From contig CAZBUH010000051.1 of assembly GCA_964495095.1 (NCBI GenBank), positions 1-13,532 of the forward strand: 13,532 nucleotides of DNA, given 5' to 3'. This stretch comes from CAZBUH01 sp964495095 (lineage in GTDB: Bacteria; Bacillota; Clostridia; Oscillospirales; Oscillospiraceae). This document shows positions 6,952 through 13,532 of this stretch, piece by piece. A program made the position numbers and the translations under genes. A model generated the notes under the pieces. That model searched no databases and was not told where the DNA came from. It saw only the letters and a program-made list of their open reading frames with translations. The stretch's first letter is position 1. Each line of letters starts with the position of its first letter.

Positions 6952-9099
6952 ATGGATATAAAAGACTGCTTAAACAGAGTGATAAACGCCAGGGCGGAGG
7001 AGTTTTTAAAAGAGCTTCCGGAGGACTCCGTGGACCTTGTGGTGACAAGCCCGCCCTATGACGACCTGCGGGATTATGACGGCTCCGTAGCCTGGAATGA
7101 CGGCGTGTTCAGGGCCGTTGCCGGGGAGCTTTACAGGGTGGTAAAGCCCGGCGGCGTGGTGGTTTGGGTCATAGGCGACAAAACTGAAAACGGGGGCAAG
7201 ACCCTTACCAGCTTCCGCCAGGGGCTTTATTTTCAGGAGCTGGGCTTTAATATGTACGACGTTATCATATATGAGAAATCCGGCTCCGGACCGCCCCACC
7301 CAAACAGGTATTTCAACACCTTTGAATATATGTTTGTCCTGAGTAAGGGAAAGCCCAAAACGGTGCATCTTTTAAAGGATAAGCCGAATAAATGGGCCGG
7401 GTACTCCACCTACAGCGAGGTTACCCGCCGGGAAAAGGACGGCACCCTTACAAATAAGGGCAAAAAAGTGGTTAAGGAATTCGGCACCAGGACAAACGTG
7501 TGGAAATACGCAAACGGCAAGGGCTTTTCCACCCGGGACGCCATAGCCTATGAGCACCCGGCCATATTCCCGGAAAAGCTGGCCCAGGACCACATACTCT
7601 CCTGGTCCGACCCGGGGGATATTGTGCTGGACCCGTTTTCGGGCAGCGGCACGACGGCAAAAATGGCCGAGAAGCTGGGCCGGAACTGGATAATGGTGGA
7701 CGCGGTGGCCGATTACTGCCGCATAGCCGAAAAAAGGCTGGAGGCCGGCCTGGAAAAGCCGGCGAACACGGTCATATGCCGCCTCCCCTTTGAAAAGACG
7801 GCGGAGCTTCTGGAGCGGGAATACGCGAGACTGCCGGAGGAGGGCAGCTTCTTTGCCGTGTGCTCCACGGAATACGATAAAACAGGCTGCGTTGAGCACG
7901 ACTTTTTTGATGTGATAAGCCGCGCCGCGGCCATCGGCTACCAGTATGTGAACACAATAGTCTACCCCACTAAGGACGTCAGGCAGGGGGCATTTGCCGA
8001 TAACGTGCGCTACGTGGTCTGGCTCTGCAAAAACAGGGCGGAAATGGCCTTCAACAAGGACGCCGTCAGGGAAAAGCACATCTGGAAAAACGTGGAGTGG
8101 GGCAAGCGCGAGAAAAACTACAATCCCAAGGGCAAGGATCCGGGAAATGTGTGGATACCCACCACTGACGACGGCAGAGCCAACATAACGGGACACATAC
8201 TGCTGAGCGACAGCGAGGTATACGCCCGGTGCGCGGCCATGACCGGGTGCGGCAAAAATTACAGGCTTATAGAGCAGGACGGGGAGCGCGGGAAAACGCC
8301 TCCGGCAAAGCCGGCTGCCCCGGCTCCTCGCGGCGGAAGGGCCGTGGGCAAGGTGATTTTCGGCACCTCCGAAAAAATGGACGCCGTGGCCGACGGCAGC
8401 GTAAGGGCGGTTATTACCTCGCCGCCGTACTGGAATCTAAAGGACTATTTTAAGGCCGGGCAGATAGGCCAGGAGCCTTATGACGAATACCTGCGCCGGA
8501 TGGAGACTGTGTGGGCCCAGTGCCTTGAAAAGCTCACGCCTGACGGCAGCCTGTGGATAAATGTGAATATCCGCGTCCAGGGGGGCAGGCCCATGCTTAT
8601 CCCGGAGGATTTCGTAAAAATATGCAGGGGGCTGGGCCTGTATTATAAGGGTATATTCATATGGCATAAATCCTCCGGGATACCGGCCGGAGGGAAAAAC
8701 CTGGGGGACCACCATGAATATGTGCTGGTGTTTTCAAAAAGCCGGGATTTTACCGTGGACCGTGAAGTGCAGAGGAGCTTTGCCGATTATAAAAACGACG
8801 ATATAAACGGCGGGGCCTTTTGGAATATAAACCGCAAGGCTGGAAGCGTTGGCAAAAAGTACATCCACCCCGCCATATACCCAAACGGCCTTGTGGAACG
8901 GATAGTGAAGCTGGCGACAAGCCCCGGCGACACGGTGCTCGACCCGTTCCTGGGCAGCGGCACCACCGCTGTGGCGGCTTTGAGCCTGGGCCGGAGCTGC
9001 GTTGGATACGAGTATTACGAGGGCTTCCGGCAGCTTATGGAGTCGAGATTTGAAAGCGAGCTTGACGGCGCGGAAATAGAATTTTCCCAGGGGGACTAA
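6952..9099 (+). CDS. Tandem beta-class DNA amino-methyltransferase with two active modules
   Basis: A 715-residue AdoMet-dependent DNA methyltransferase made of repeated modules. Module 1 (about 1-267) has catalytic motif IV TSPPY at 32-36 and AdoMet motif I DPFSGSGTT at 227-235. The last module (about 464-715) has TSPPY at 489-493 and DPFLGSGTT at 664-672. Motif IV preceding motif I is the beta-class order; the serine in SPPY favours N4-cytosine but does not exclude N6-adenine. Between them, residues about 270-440 look like a third module without both motifs; a proline/alanine linker (about 449-463) follows. Two active modules in one chain usually serve the two strands of an asymmetric site. 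ATG 6952 follows AGGGAG (6941-6946), a better start than that of the nuclease, which may favour modification over cutting. Confidence 0.9.
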   Translation: MDIKDCLNRVINARAEEFLKELPEDSVDLVVTSPPYDDLRDYDGSVAWNDGVFRAVAGELYRVVKPGGVVVWVIGDKTENGGKTLTSFRQGLYFQELGFNMYDVIIYEKSGSGPPHPNRYFNTFEYMFVLSKGKPKTVHLLKDKPNKWAGYSTYSEVTRREKDGTLTNKGKKVVKEFGTRTNVWKYANGKGFSTRDAIAYEHPAIFPEKLAQDHILSWSDPGDIVLDPFSGSGTTAKMAEKLGRNWIMVDAVADYCRIAEKRLEAGLEKPANTVICRLPFEKTAELLEREYARLPEEGSFFAVCSTEYDKTGCVEHDFFDVISRAAAIGYQYVNTIVYPTKDVRQGAFADNVRYVVWLCKNRAEMAFNKDAVREKHIWKNVEWGKREKNYNPKGKDPGNVWIPTTDDGRANITGHILLSDSEVYARCAAMTGCGKNYRLIEQDGERGKTPPAKPAAPAPRGGRAVGKVIFGTSEKMDAVADGSVRAVITSPPYWNLKDYFKAGQIGQEPYDEYLRRMETVWAQCLEKLTPDGSLWINVNIRVQGGRPMLIPEDFVKICRGLGLYYKGIFIWHKSSGIPAGGKNLGDHHEYVLVFSKSRDFTVDREVQRSFADYKNDDINGGAFWNINRKAGSVGKKYIHPAIYPNGLVERIVKLATSPGDTVLDPFLGSGTTAVAALSLGRSCVGYEYYEGFRQLMESRFESELDGAEIEFSQGD

Positions 9100-9133
9100 G
9101 GAAATTTTTAAAATATCAGAGGAGGCGGAACAA

Positions 9134-10252
9134 ATGGCATATTTGGGTGAAAACGTGAAGAAGCTGGGCTTTGGCCTTATGCGCCTGCCACAGAAGGACG
9201 GCGGGATAGATTTGGAGCAGACAAAGGTCATGGTGGATAAGTTCATGGCGGCGGGCTTTACGTATTTTGACACCGCATGGGCCTATCCCGGCAGCGAGGA
9301 CGCCATACGCCAGGCGCTGGTGGAGCGGTATCCGAGGGATAAATTCACGCTGGCCACGAAAAACGCGGCGTGGGCCGGCTGCAAAACCCGGGAGGACGCT
9401 GCGGCCCAGTTTGAGACTTCCCTTAAGCGGACGGGGGCGGGATATTTCGACTTCTATCTGCTGCATAATCTGGGGGAGGCCAGAACGAAATTTTTTGATG
9501 ACTTTGATATGTGGGGCTGGATTCAGGATAAGAAAAGGGAGGGCCTTATAAAGCACGCGGGCTTCTCCTTCCACTCCACACCGGAGGAGCTGGATGAGCT
9601 TCTCACAAAGCACCCGGAGATGGAATTCGTGCAGCTCCAGATAAACTACGCCGACTGGGATAACCCGGCGGTGCAGTCCAGGGCCTGCTATGAGACGGCG
9701 AGAAAGCACGGAAAGCCCGTAGTCATAATGGAGCCCGTAAAGGGCGGTATGCTGGCCCAGCCGCCGGAGCCTGTAAAAGAGGTGTTCAGAAAGGCAGACC
9801 CGGGGGCCTCGTGCGCCTCCTGGGCGATACGCTTCGCCGCCGGCCTGGAGGGAGTAATAACCGTCCTCTCCGGCATGAGCAGCGTAGAGCAGATGGAGGA
9901 TAACCTCTCCTATATGAAGGACTTTACAAGCCTCTCTGCGGCGGAAAACGCCGCCCTGGACGAGGCCCGGCGGGCGCTTAACGCAATACCGCTGATCCCC
10001 TGCACCACCTGCAATTACTGCGCCAAGGTGTGCCCAATGGAGATTGGCATCTCCGGCACCTTTACAGCCGTGAATTACCTGACGCTGTACGGAAATATGG
10101 AGATGGCCCAAAGCCAGAAGGAGCTGCTTGTGGACCGCCACGGAAGGAAAGAGGCCGGGGAGTGCATAAAGTGCGGAAAATGTGAGCAGGTATGTCCTCA
10201 GCACATAGCTATAAGGGACGAGCTTGCAAAGGCGGCGGAAACGCTGAAATAA
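9134..10252 (+). CDS. Aldo/keto reductase with C-terminal 2x[4Fe-4S] ferredoxin domain
   Basis: A 372-residue protein joining an aldo/keto reductase barrel to a ferredoxin-like tail. Seen: the barrel tetrad D46 (FDTAWAY), Y51, K76 (ATK) and H111 (LLHN); LITIFLS-like later strands ending at GVITVLSGMSS; then cluster motifs C290-x2-C293-x2-C296-x3-C300-P and C344-x2-C347-x2-C350-x3-C354-P. The layout is common in strict anaerobes, where the enzyme probably couples carbonyl reduction to ferredoxin-type carriers; the substrate is unknown. ATG 9134 has AGAGGAGG at 9119-9126. It begins 34 bases after the methyltransferase with no terminator between, so transcripts of the modification locus may run into it. 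I see no functional link between the two. Confidence 0.93.
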   Translation: MAYLGENVKKLGFGLMRLPQKDGGIDLEQTKVMVDKFMAAGFTYFDTAWAYPGSEDAIRQALVERYPRDKFTLATKNAAWAGCKTREDAAAQFETSLKRTGAGYFDFYLLHNLGEARTKFFDDFDMWGWIQDKKREGLIKHAGFSFHSTPEELDELLTKHPEMEFVQLQINYADWDNPAVQSRACYETARKHGKPVVIMEPVKGGMLAQPPEPVKEVFRKADPGASCASWAIRFAAGLEGVITVLSGMSSVEQMEDNLSYMKDFTSLSAAENAALDEARRALNAIPLIPCTTCNYCAKVCPMEIGISGTFTAVNYLTLYGNMEMAQSQKELLVDRHGRKEAGECIKCGKCEQVCPQHIAIRDELAKAAETLK

Positions 10253-10311
10253 TTCCGGAGGGACAGCCGCCCCTCAGAATAAACGGTGAAAAATCAAAAA
10301 CAGATATAGTA

Positions 10312-10348
10312 AAAGCCGGGGGCGCTCTTATGGGCGTCCCCGGTTTTA
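10312..10348. terminator. Bidirectional intrinsic terminator
   Basis: CCGGGGGCGC (10316-10325) pairs with GCGTCCCCGG (10334-10343) with one G-T pair and an 8-base loop. TTTTAT follows on the plus strand, and the A-run before the stem gives CTTTTAC on the minus strand. It closes both the plus-strand reductase gene and the convergent minus-strand phosphatase gene. Confidence 0.8.
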
Positions 10349-10370
10349 TAACAGATTAATCAATTTATTT

Positions 10371-11174
10371 TTACGAAAAAGTATAGGCGAGCTTTTTCAG
10401 CGTCTGCAGCACGCCGTCCTCCCAGTAGGGAGGGATAACGCGGTCCGCTGCGGCCCGGACGGCCTCTGAGGCGTTCTCCACAGCGCAGCTTATCCCGGCG
10501 GCCCGGAACATCTCAACGTCGTTCTGGTTATCGCCGAAGACCATAACGTCCTCCTTTTTTACCCCGGCGGCGTCAATAAGCCTGCGGATGGCGGCGCCCT
10601 TGTCTACGCCGGGCATTGTGAAGTCCAGCCACTCCTTGCCCGCCGCCGTCATGTGCATTCTGGGCGCCCATTTTTCTTTGAGGCTTTCCGGGAAAGCGCC
10701 GGGCGCGTCGGTGGGGTGGTACATTGCCACCTTTACTATCTCGTGTGGGGGCAGCACTCCGTACATGGGCAGTATGTCATAGCCGTAACCGCATTTTATC
10801 CACTTGTACATTTCCGATTCTGCGCTGGGTGCGTAGGAGGCGTCCGGACAGGCCAGCATAACGTCGGACTCCGGCACTGTGGCGATATCCTCCATAAGCT
10901 CCGCCACGAAATTCCGGGGTATGGCCCCCAGAACGTGGGTCTCGCCGTTGCAGCGGCAGATGCCGCCGCCCTCAGCTATATACCAGAGCCTGTCCGTCAC
11001 AGGCTCCATAAGCCGCATTATGCTGGGGAGCTGGCGGCCGCTGGCTATGACCACCTGCACACCCATATCCGTAAGGTCGGAAAAGACCTGAAAATATTCA
11101 GGGTTAATATCTCTTGTGCCGTCTTTGACTATAGTCCCGTCCACATCGGTGGCTATGAATTTTATATTATCCAT
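10371..11174 (-). CDS. Cof-type HAD-IIB hydrolase (sugar/cofactor phosphatase)
   Basis: A 267-residue haloacid dehalogenase phosphatase. Seen: motif I D10-x-D12-GT, motif II S45 in ASGRQ, motif III K192 in GVDKGAA, and motif IV GDNQND (214-219). The stretch of about 100 residues between motifs II and III is the C2B cap that defines the Cof/YidA group. These enzymes remove phosphate from small sugars and cofactors in the cytosol, usually with broad specificity. The start is the ATG at 11174 on the minus strand, with AAGGAGAGG just upstream; an upstream in-frame ATG at 11240 falls at the promoter and is rejected. It is monocistronic, convergent with the aldo/keto reductase and divergent from the transporter. 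Confidence 0.93.
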   Translation of the reverse strand: MDNIKFIATDVDGTIVKDGTRDINPEYFQVFSDLTDMGVQVVIASGRQLPSIMRLMEPVTDRLWYIAEGGGICRCNGETHVLGAIPRNFVAELMEDIATVPESDVMLACPDASYAPSAESEMYKWIKCGYGYDILPMYGVLPPHEIVKVAMYHPTDAPGAFPESLKEKWAPRMHMTAAGKEWLDFTMPGVDKGAAIRRLIDAAGVKKEDVMVFGDNQNDVEMFRAAGISCAVENASEAVRAAADRVIPPYWEDGVLQTLKKLAYTFS

Positions 11175-11230
11175 TTTTCCTCTCCTTAGCTCAGAGCCTG
11201 AGACGGTATCGCTTTTCAGGCCGCTAAAAA

Positions 11231-11259
11231 ATGATACCATTTTCCCGATTCTTCTTCAA
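11231..11259 (-). promoter_or_regulatory. Promoter of the HAD phosphatase gene
   Basis: On the minus strand: TTGAAG (11259-11254), a 17-base spacer ending TGG, and TATCAT (11236-11231), giving an extended -10. The leader of about 50 bases contains GCCTGA and TCAGGC arms that could form a small hairpin near the ribosome site. Confidence 0.65.
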
Positions 11260-11289
11260 TGGACAGAGTGTACAAAAGCTTGACGGAAA

Positions 11290-11298
11290 TGGTACAAT
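11290..11298 (+). promoter_or_regulatory. Extended -10 promoter of the EamA transporter gene
   Basis: TGG followed by TACAAT (11293-11298) forms an extended -10; the -35 at the proper distance (GTACAA) is poor, and the good-looking TTGACG at 11280 is too close for this -10. Transcription would start near 11305, about 30 bases before the start codon. Confidence 0.5.
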
Positions 11299-11337
11299 AT
11301 TTACGTATTTAATATCCTTTGCGTGGAGTGAGAAATT

Positions 11338-12204
11338 TTGTCTGATCGGGTAAAAGGAATACTGTATATTGTAATGGCGGCGCTGTTTTTCGCCCTTATG
11401 GGCATGTTTGTGCGCCTTGCCGGGGATGTGCCGTCGGTGCAGAAGAGTTTTTTCCGCAATATAGTGGCGCTTGTAATAGCGCTGGTGATAATGCTTAAAA
11501 ATAAGGAGAGCTTCCGTCCGGGGAAGGGAAACCTCAAATATCTGCTGGCCCGGGCCGCCTGCGGCACCGTGGGAATACTGGGGAACTTCTACGCTGTGGA
11601 CCATCTGGTGCTGTCGGACGCATCAATGCTCAATAAAATGTCGCCCTTTTCCGCCATCGTATTTTCCTGGATACTTTTGAAGGAGAAGCTAACCCTGTGG
11701 CAGGGGCTGGCGGTGACGGGGGCGTTTGTGGGGAGCCTTTTTATAATAAAACCCACGTTTTCAAATATGGCCCTGGTGCCGTCGGTCTGCGGCCTTCTGG
11801 GCGGGATAGGCGCGGGTCTGGCCTACACCTGCGTGCGAATTATGGGAAAGAGGGGAGTGAGCGGGGCATATATCGTGTTCTTCTTTTCGGCCTTTTCCAC
11901 TCTTGTGGTGCTGCCGTATGTAATAGTCGTCCACGCGCCGATGACACTTATGCAGCTTGCGTACCTTCTCTGCGCGGGCCTTGCGGCGGCTCTGGGCCAG
12001 TTATCCATAACCGCGGCCTACTGCCACGCGCCGGCGCGGGAGATATCCGTCTATGATTACTCACAGATAATATTCTCAGCAATTTTGGGATTTATACTGT
12101 TTAACCAGCGGCCGGACGCATTGAGCATTGTGGGCTATGTGGTCATATGCTCAATGGCGGTGTTTATGTTTTTCTACAATAAGCGCCGGGACGCGCTCCA
12201 GTGA
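11338..12204 (+). CDS. EamA/DMT-superfamily transporter
   Basis: A 288-residue membrane protein of the drug/metabolite transporter superfamily. Seen: about ten hydrophobic spans arranged as two repeats of five, each repeat carrying an EamA-like stretch: GILYIVMAALFFALMG at the start of the first and the glycine-rich GLLGGIGAGLAYTCVR at the start of the second. The end of each repeat has the usual LLKEKLTLWQGLAV and LFNQRPDALSIVGYV blocks, and the C-terminus is basic (YNKRRDALQ), placing it inside. Family members export or import small metabolites such as amino acids or nucleosides; the substrate cannot be read. The start is a TTG at 11338 with GGAG at 11325-11328. It is monocistronic and ends at a terminator shared with rpsR. 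Confidence 0.93.
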   Translation: MSDRVKGILYIVMAALFFALMGMFVRLAGDVPSVQKSFFRNIVALVIALVIMLKNKESFRPGKGNLKYLLARAACGTVGILGNFYAVDHLVLSDASMLNKMSPFSAIVFSWILLKEKLTLWQGLAVTGAFVGSLFIIKPTFSNMALVPSVCGLLGGIGAGLAYTCVRIMGKRGVSGAYIVFFFSAFSTLVVLPYVIVVHAPMTLMQLAYLLCAGLAAALGQLSITAAYCHAPAREISVYDYSQIIFSAILGFILFNQRPDALSIVGYVVICSMAVFMFFYNKRRDALQ

Positions 12205-12235
12205 GCCTGCCCGGCGGCAGTCCGTTCTGCAAATA

Positions 12236-12276
12236 AAAAGGGAAACCGCCGACAATCTGCCGGCGGTTTCCCTTTT
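12236..12276. terminator. Strong bidirectional terminator between the transporter gene and rpsR
   Basis: A perfect 16-bp dyad: AAAAGGGAAACCGCCG (12236-12251) pairs with 12261-12276 around a 9-base loop. The arms end in A4 and T4, so each strand reads as stem plus T-run. It lies 32 bases after the transporter stop and 38 bases after the rpsR stop on the other strand. Confidence 0.93.
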
Positions 12277-12313
12277 AAATCCGGCCATAATTCAGGGCCG
12301 GGTATGCTTTTTA

Positions 12314-12553
12314 TCAGTCGGTCACATAGGGGAGCAGCGCTATCTGGCGGGCCCTCTTTATGGCCTCGGTAAGCTGGCGCTGGTGTACGGCGCATGTGCC
12401 TGTGGTCCTGCGGGGCAGGATTTTGCTGCGCTCGGACATGTAGCGGCGGAGCTTTGCGGTGTCCTTATAGTCAATGGACTGCACCTTGTCCACACAGAAC
12501 TGGCAGACTTTCCTGCGCTTGCGGTTGTGGAGCTTTACGTCCTTTTCAGCCAT
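12314..12553 (-). CDS. rpsR: 30S ribosomal protein S18 (zinc-ligand form)
   Basis: A 79-residue S18, a small-subunit protein that pairs with S6 on the platform. Seen: the family core DYKDTAKLRRYMSERSKILPRR and, in part, TGTCAVHQRQLTEAIKRAR ending LLPYV. Cysteines C17 and C20 with C54 and H57 make the zinc-binding (C+) version, as opposed to the cysteine-free paralogue some bacteria induce under zinc limitation. The start has AAAGGAGG seven bases upstream. It is last of the rpsF-ssb-rpsR operon, 72 bases after ssb, and ends at the bidirectional terminator. The usual clostridial rplI is not adjacent. Confidence 0.97.
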   Translation of the reverse strand: MAEKDVKLHNRKRRKVCQFCVDKVQSIDYKDTAKLRRYMSERSKILPRRTTGTCAVHQRQLTEAIKRARQIALLPYVTD

Positions 12554-12625
12554 GGTATTTTACCTCCTTTAAAAAGGGATTTGTAAACGGCCCGGATATC
12601 CTCCGGCGCCAAAAGACTCATTTTA

Positions 12626-13090
12626 TCAGAAGGGCAGCTCGCCGTCGTCCTCCGAAAGCTCTGCAAAATCAGAGGGCCTTACGGGGGCCTGGGACTGGCC
12701 TGCGGGGGCCGGGGCGGAGTAGCTTGCGTAGCTTCCCGCCTGGGAGCCGTAACCGCCGTCGCTGTCGCGCTTGCTGTCACCGAAATATATGTTGTCGGCC
12801 ACGATCTCGGCGGATCTGCGGTTGTTGCCGTCCTTATCCTGCCACTGCCTTATCTGGAGCCGCCCGCTGACAACAGCCATGCGGCCCTTGGAGAAATATT
12901 TTGAGACGAATTCAGCAGTGCTGCGCCATGCGACAACATCGATGAAATCGGTCTGTTTTTCACCGCCGTCGCGGGAGCTGTAGTCCCTGTCAACAGCCAG
13001 TGTGAATGAAGCCACGGAAATACCCGACTGGGTGCTGCGCAGCTCCGGGTCACGGGTGAGCCTGCCCATGATAACAATGTGATTGAGCAT
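12626..13090 (-). CDS. ssb: Single-stranded DNA-binding protein
   Basis: A 154-residue SSB that coats single-stranded DNA in replication and repair. Seen: the OB fold from MLNHIVIMGRLTRDPEL through VVSGRLQIRQW and EIVADNIYF (about 1-103), a glycine/serine/proline linker rich in tyrosine, and the acidic tip DDGELPF that recruits partner proteins. The length is usual for Firmicutes. The ATG at 13090 is preceded by AGGAGG nine bases upstream; an ATG between them is out of frame. It lies 14 bases after the rpsF stop, in the classic rpsF-ssb-rpsR order, so its level is tied to the ribosomal proteins around it. Confidence 0.97.
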   Translation of the reverse strand: MLNHIVIMGRLTRDPELRSTQSGISVASFTLAVDRDYSSRDGGEKQTDFIDVVAWRSTAEFVSKYFSKGRMAVVSGRLQIRQWQDKDGNNRRSAEIVADNIYFGDSKRDSDGGYGSQAGSYASYSAPAPAGQSQAPVRPSDFAELSEDDGELPF

Positions 13091-13104
13091 TTTCCATTGC
13101 CTCC

Positions 13105-13398
13105 TTAGTCTACAAGAGTAATGAGGGAACGGACAACGCCGTCTGTGATCTTGAAGATACGGTCAAGCTCGGCGGGGAACTGGGGAGCGGACGTGAATTT
13201 GATGAGGACATAGTAGCCTTCGGGCTTGTCGTTGATGAGATAGGCCAGTCTGCGCTTGCCCATTTCCTCCATCTCATTCACAGTGCCGTTTGACTCAACG
13301 AGAGTCTTGAATTTCTCCACGATAGCGGCTGTAGCCTCTTCCCCCAGATCGGGATCGATGATGTACATAGCCTCGTAGTTGGCTGACGTTTTTGCCAT
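13105..13398 (-). CDS. rpsF: 30S ribosomal protein S6
   Basis: A 97-residue S6, partner of S18 in the platform of the small subunit. Seen: N-terminal YEAMYIIDPDL, the central GKRRLAYLINDKPEGYYVLIKF strand pair (in part), and the PAELDRIFKITDGVVRSL helix and strand. AAGGAGG sits 11 bases before the ATG on the minus strand. It is first in the operon with ssb and rpsR, and the upstream leader contains two hairpins that may mediate feedback by the S6:S18 complex. Confidence 0.97.
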   Translation of the reverse strand: MAKTSANYEAMYIIDPDLGEEATAAIVEKFKTLVESNGTVNEMEEMGKRRLAYLINDKPEGYYVLIKFTSAPQFPAELDRIFKITDGVVRSLITLVD

Positions 13399-13425
13399 TT
13401 TTTTGCACCTCCTTCTGGACTTATG

Positions 13426-13474
13426 GCCCCCTCTCGCGGAAGGGGCAAGGATAGCCTGTCTTAAGTTCAGGCTA
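13426..13474 (-). promoter_or_regulatory. Structured rpsF leader, possible S6:S18 autoregulatory site
   Basis: Two hairpins lie between the promoter and rpsF. Stem A pairs TAGCCTG (13474-13468) with CAGGCTA (13458-13452). Stem B pairs GCCCC (13446-13442) with GGGGC (13430-13426 side), and its top contains TTCCGCGAGA with an unpaired CCG. The described S6:S18 mRNA motif presents a CCG to the protein complex, so stem B is the candidate. The fold is drawn by eye; a mere mRNA leader structure is the alternative. Confidence 0.4.
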
Positions 13475-13478
13475 AGTT

Positions 13479-13506
13479 ATTATACACTATTTTCCGGGAT
13501 TGTCAA
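13479..13506 (-). promoter_or_regulatory. Promoter of the rpsF-ssb-rpsR operon
   Basis: On the minus strand: TTGACA (13506-13501), a 16-base spacer and TATAAT (13484-13479), both perfect consensus hexamers, as expected for a ribosomal protein operon. Transcription would start near 13472, at the edge of leader stem A. Confidence 0.88.
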
Positions 13507-13532
13507 GGAAAAAGATAAATTTCATTTATCAG

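Noticed and set aside
7372..8196. 274-codon open frame on the minus strand opposite the methyltransferase
   Set aside because: Antisense to conserved methyltransferase modules, low-information translation, no ribosome site that stands out.
4630..9133. Mobile-element boundaries (direct repeats, tRNA fragment, integrase) around the nuclease-methyltransferase locus
   Set aside because: No tRNA or recombinase is present, and I could not find a convincing pair of flanking direct repeats by eye.
9116..10204. Long open frame on the minus strand opposite the aldo/keto reductase
   Set aside because: It lies antisense to a gene with complete motifs, its translation has no recognisable domain, and such frames are common opposite genes with biased third positions.
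11175..11240. Upstream ATG for the HAD phosphatase
   Set aside because: It lies at the -10 promoter region; the ATG at 11174 has AAGGAGAGG and begins the domain directly.

Overview
The window looks like chromosomal DNA of an anaerobic Firmicute, most likely a gut-type clostridium. This rests on strong AGGAGG-type ribosome binding sites, sigma-A-like promoters, frequent TTG/GTG starts and ATA codons, an rpsF-ssb-rpsR operon with a zinc-ligand form of S18, a bis-MGD enzyme, and Fe-S oxidoreductases. Placement below that level is a guess.

Layout. At 1-1431 lies the C-terminal two thirds of a molybdenum/tungsten bis-MGD oxidoreductase related to acetylene hydratase. A hairpin-rich spacer separates it from trxA-trxB (1725-2959), a thioredoxin/thioredoxin reductase pair joined by an ATGA overlap. 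Three small redox or metal genes follow: an Isf-like flavoprotein (3110-3727), a heavy-metal-associated (HMA) domain protein (3887-4138) with a possible 43-residue membrane peptide overlapping its stop (4135-4266), and a DUF2325 protein (4271-4549). The HMA and DUF2325 genes are each preceded by the same inverted repeat, GTTAG-N6-CTAAC, which suggests one regulator for both.

The most interesting part is 4676-9099. A promoter drives a 734-residue protein with a C-terminal HNH nuclease domain and about 600 residues I cannot assign. Ten bases later comes a 715-residue protein with two complete beta-class amino-methyltransferase modules flanking a third, apparently degenerate module. This looks like a restriction-modification or related DNA-modification defence locus of uncommon architecture. 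No integrase, transposase or flanking repeat is visible around it.

After it come an Fe-S aldo/keto reductase (9134-10252, with no visible terminator between it and the methyltransferase), a bidirectional terminator, a convergent Cof-type HAD phosphatase (10371-11174, minus strand), and a divergent EamA-family transporter (11338-12204). The minus-strand operon rpsF-ssb-rpsR (13398 down to 12314) closes the window. It has a consensus promoter, a structured leader that may be an S6:S18 autoregulatory site, and a strong bidirectional terminator shared with the transporter gene. No gene-free stretch exceeds 300 bases; the longest is 1432-1724. No tRNA, rRNA, CRISPR array or insertion sequence was seen.
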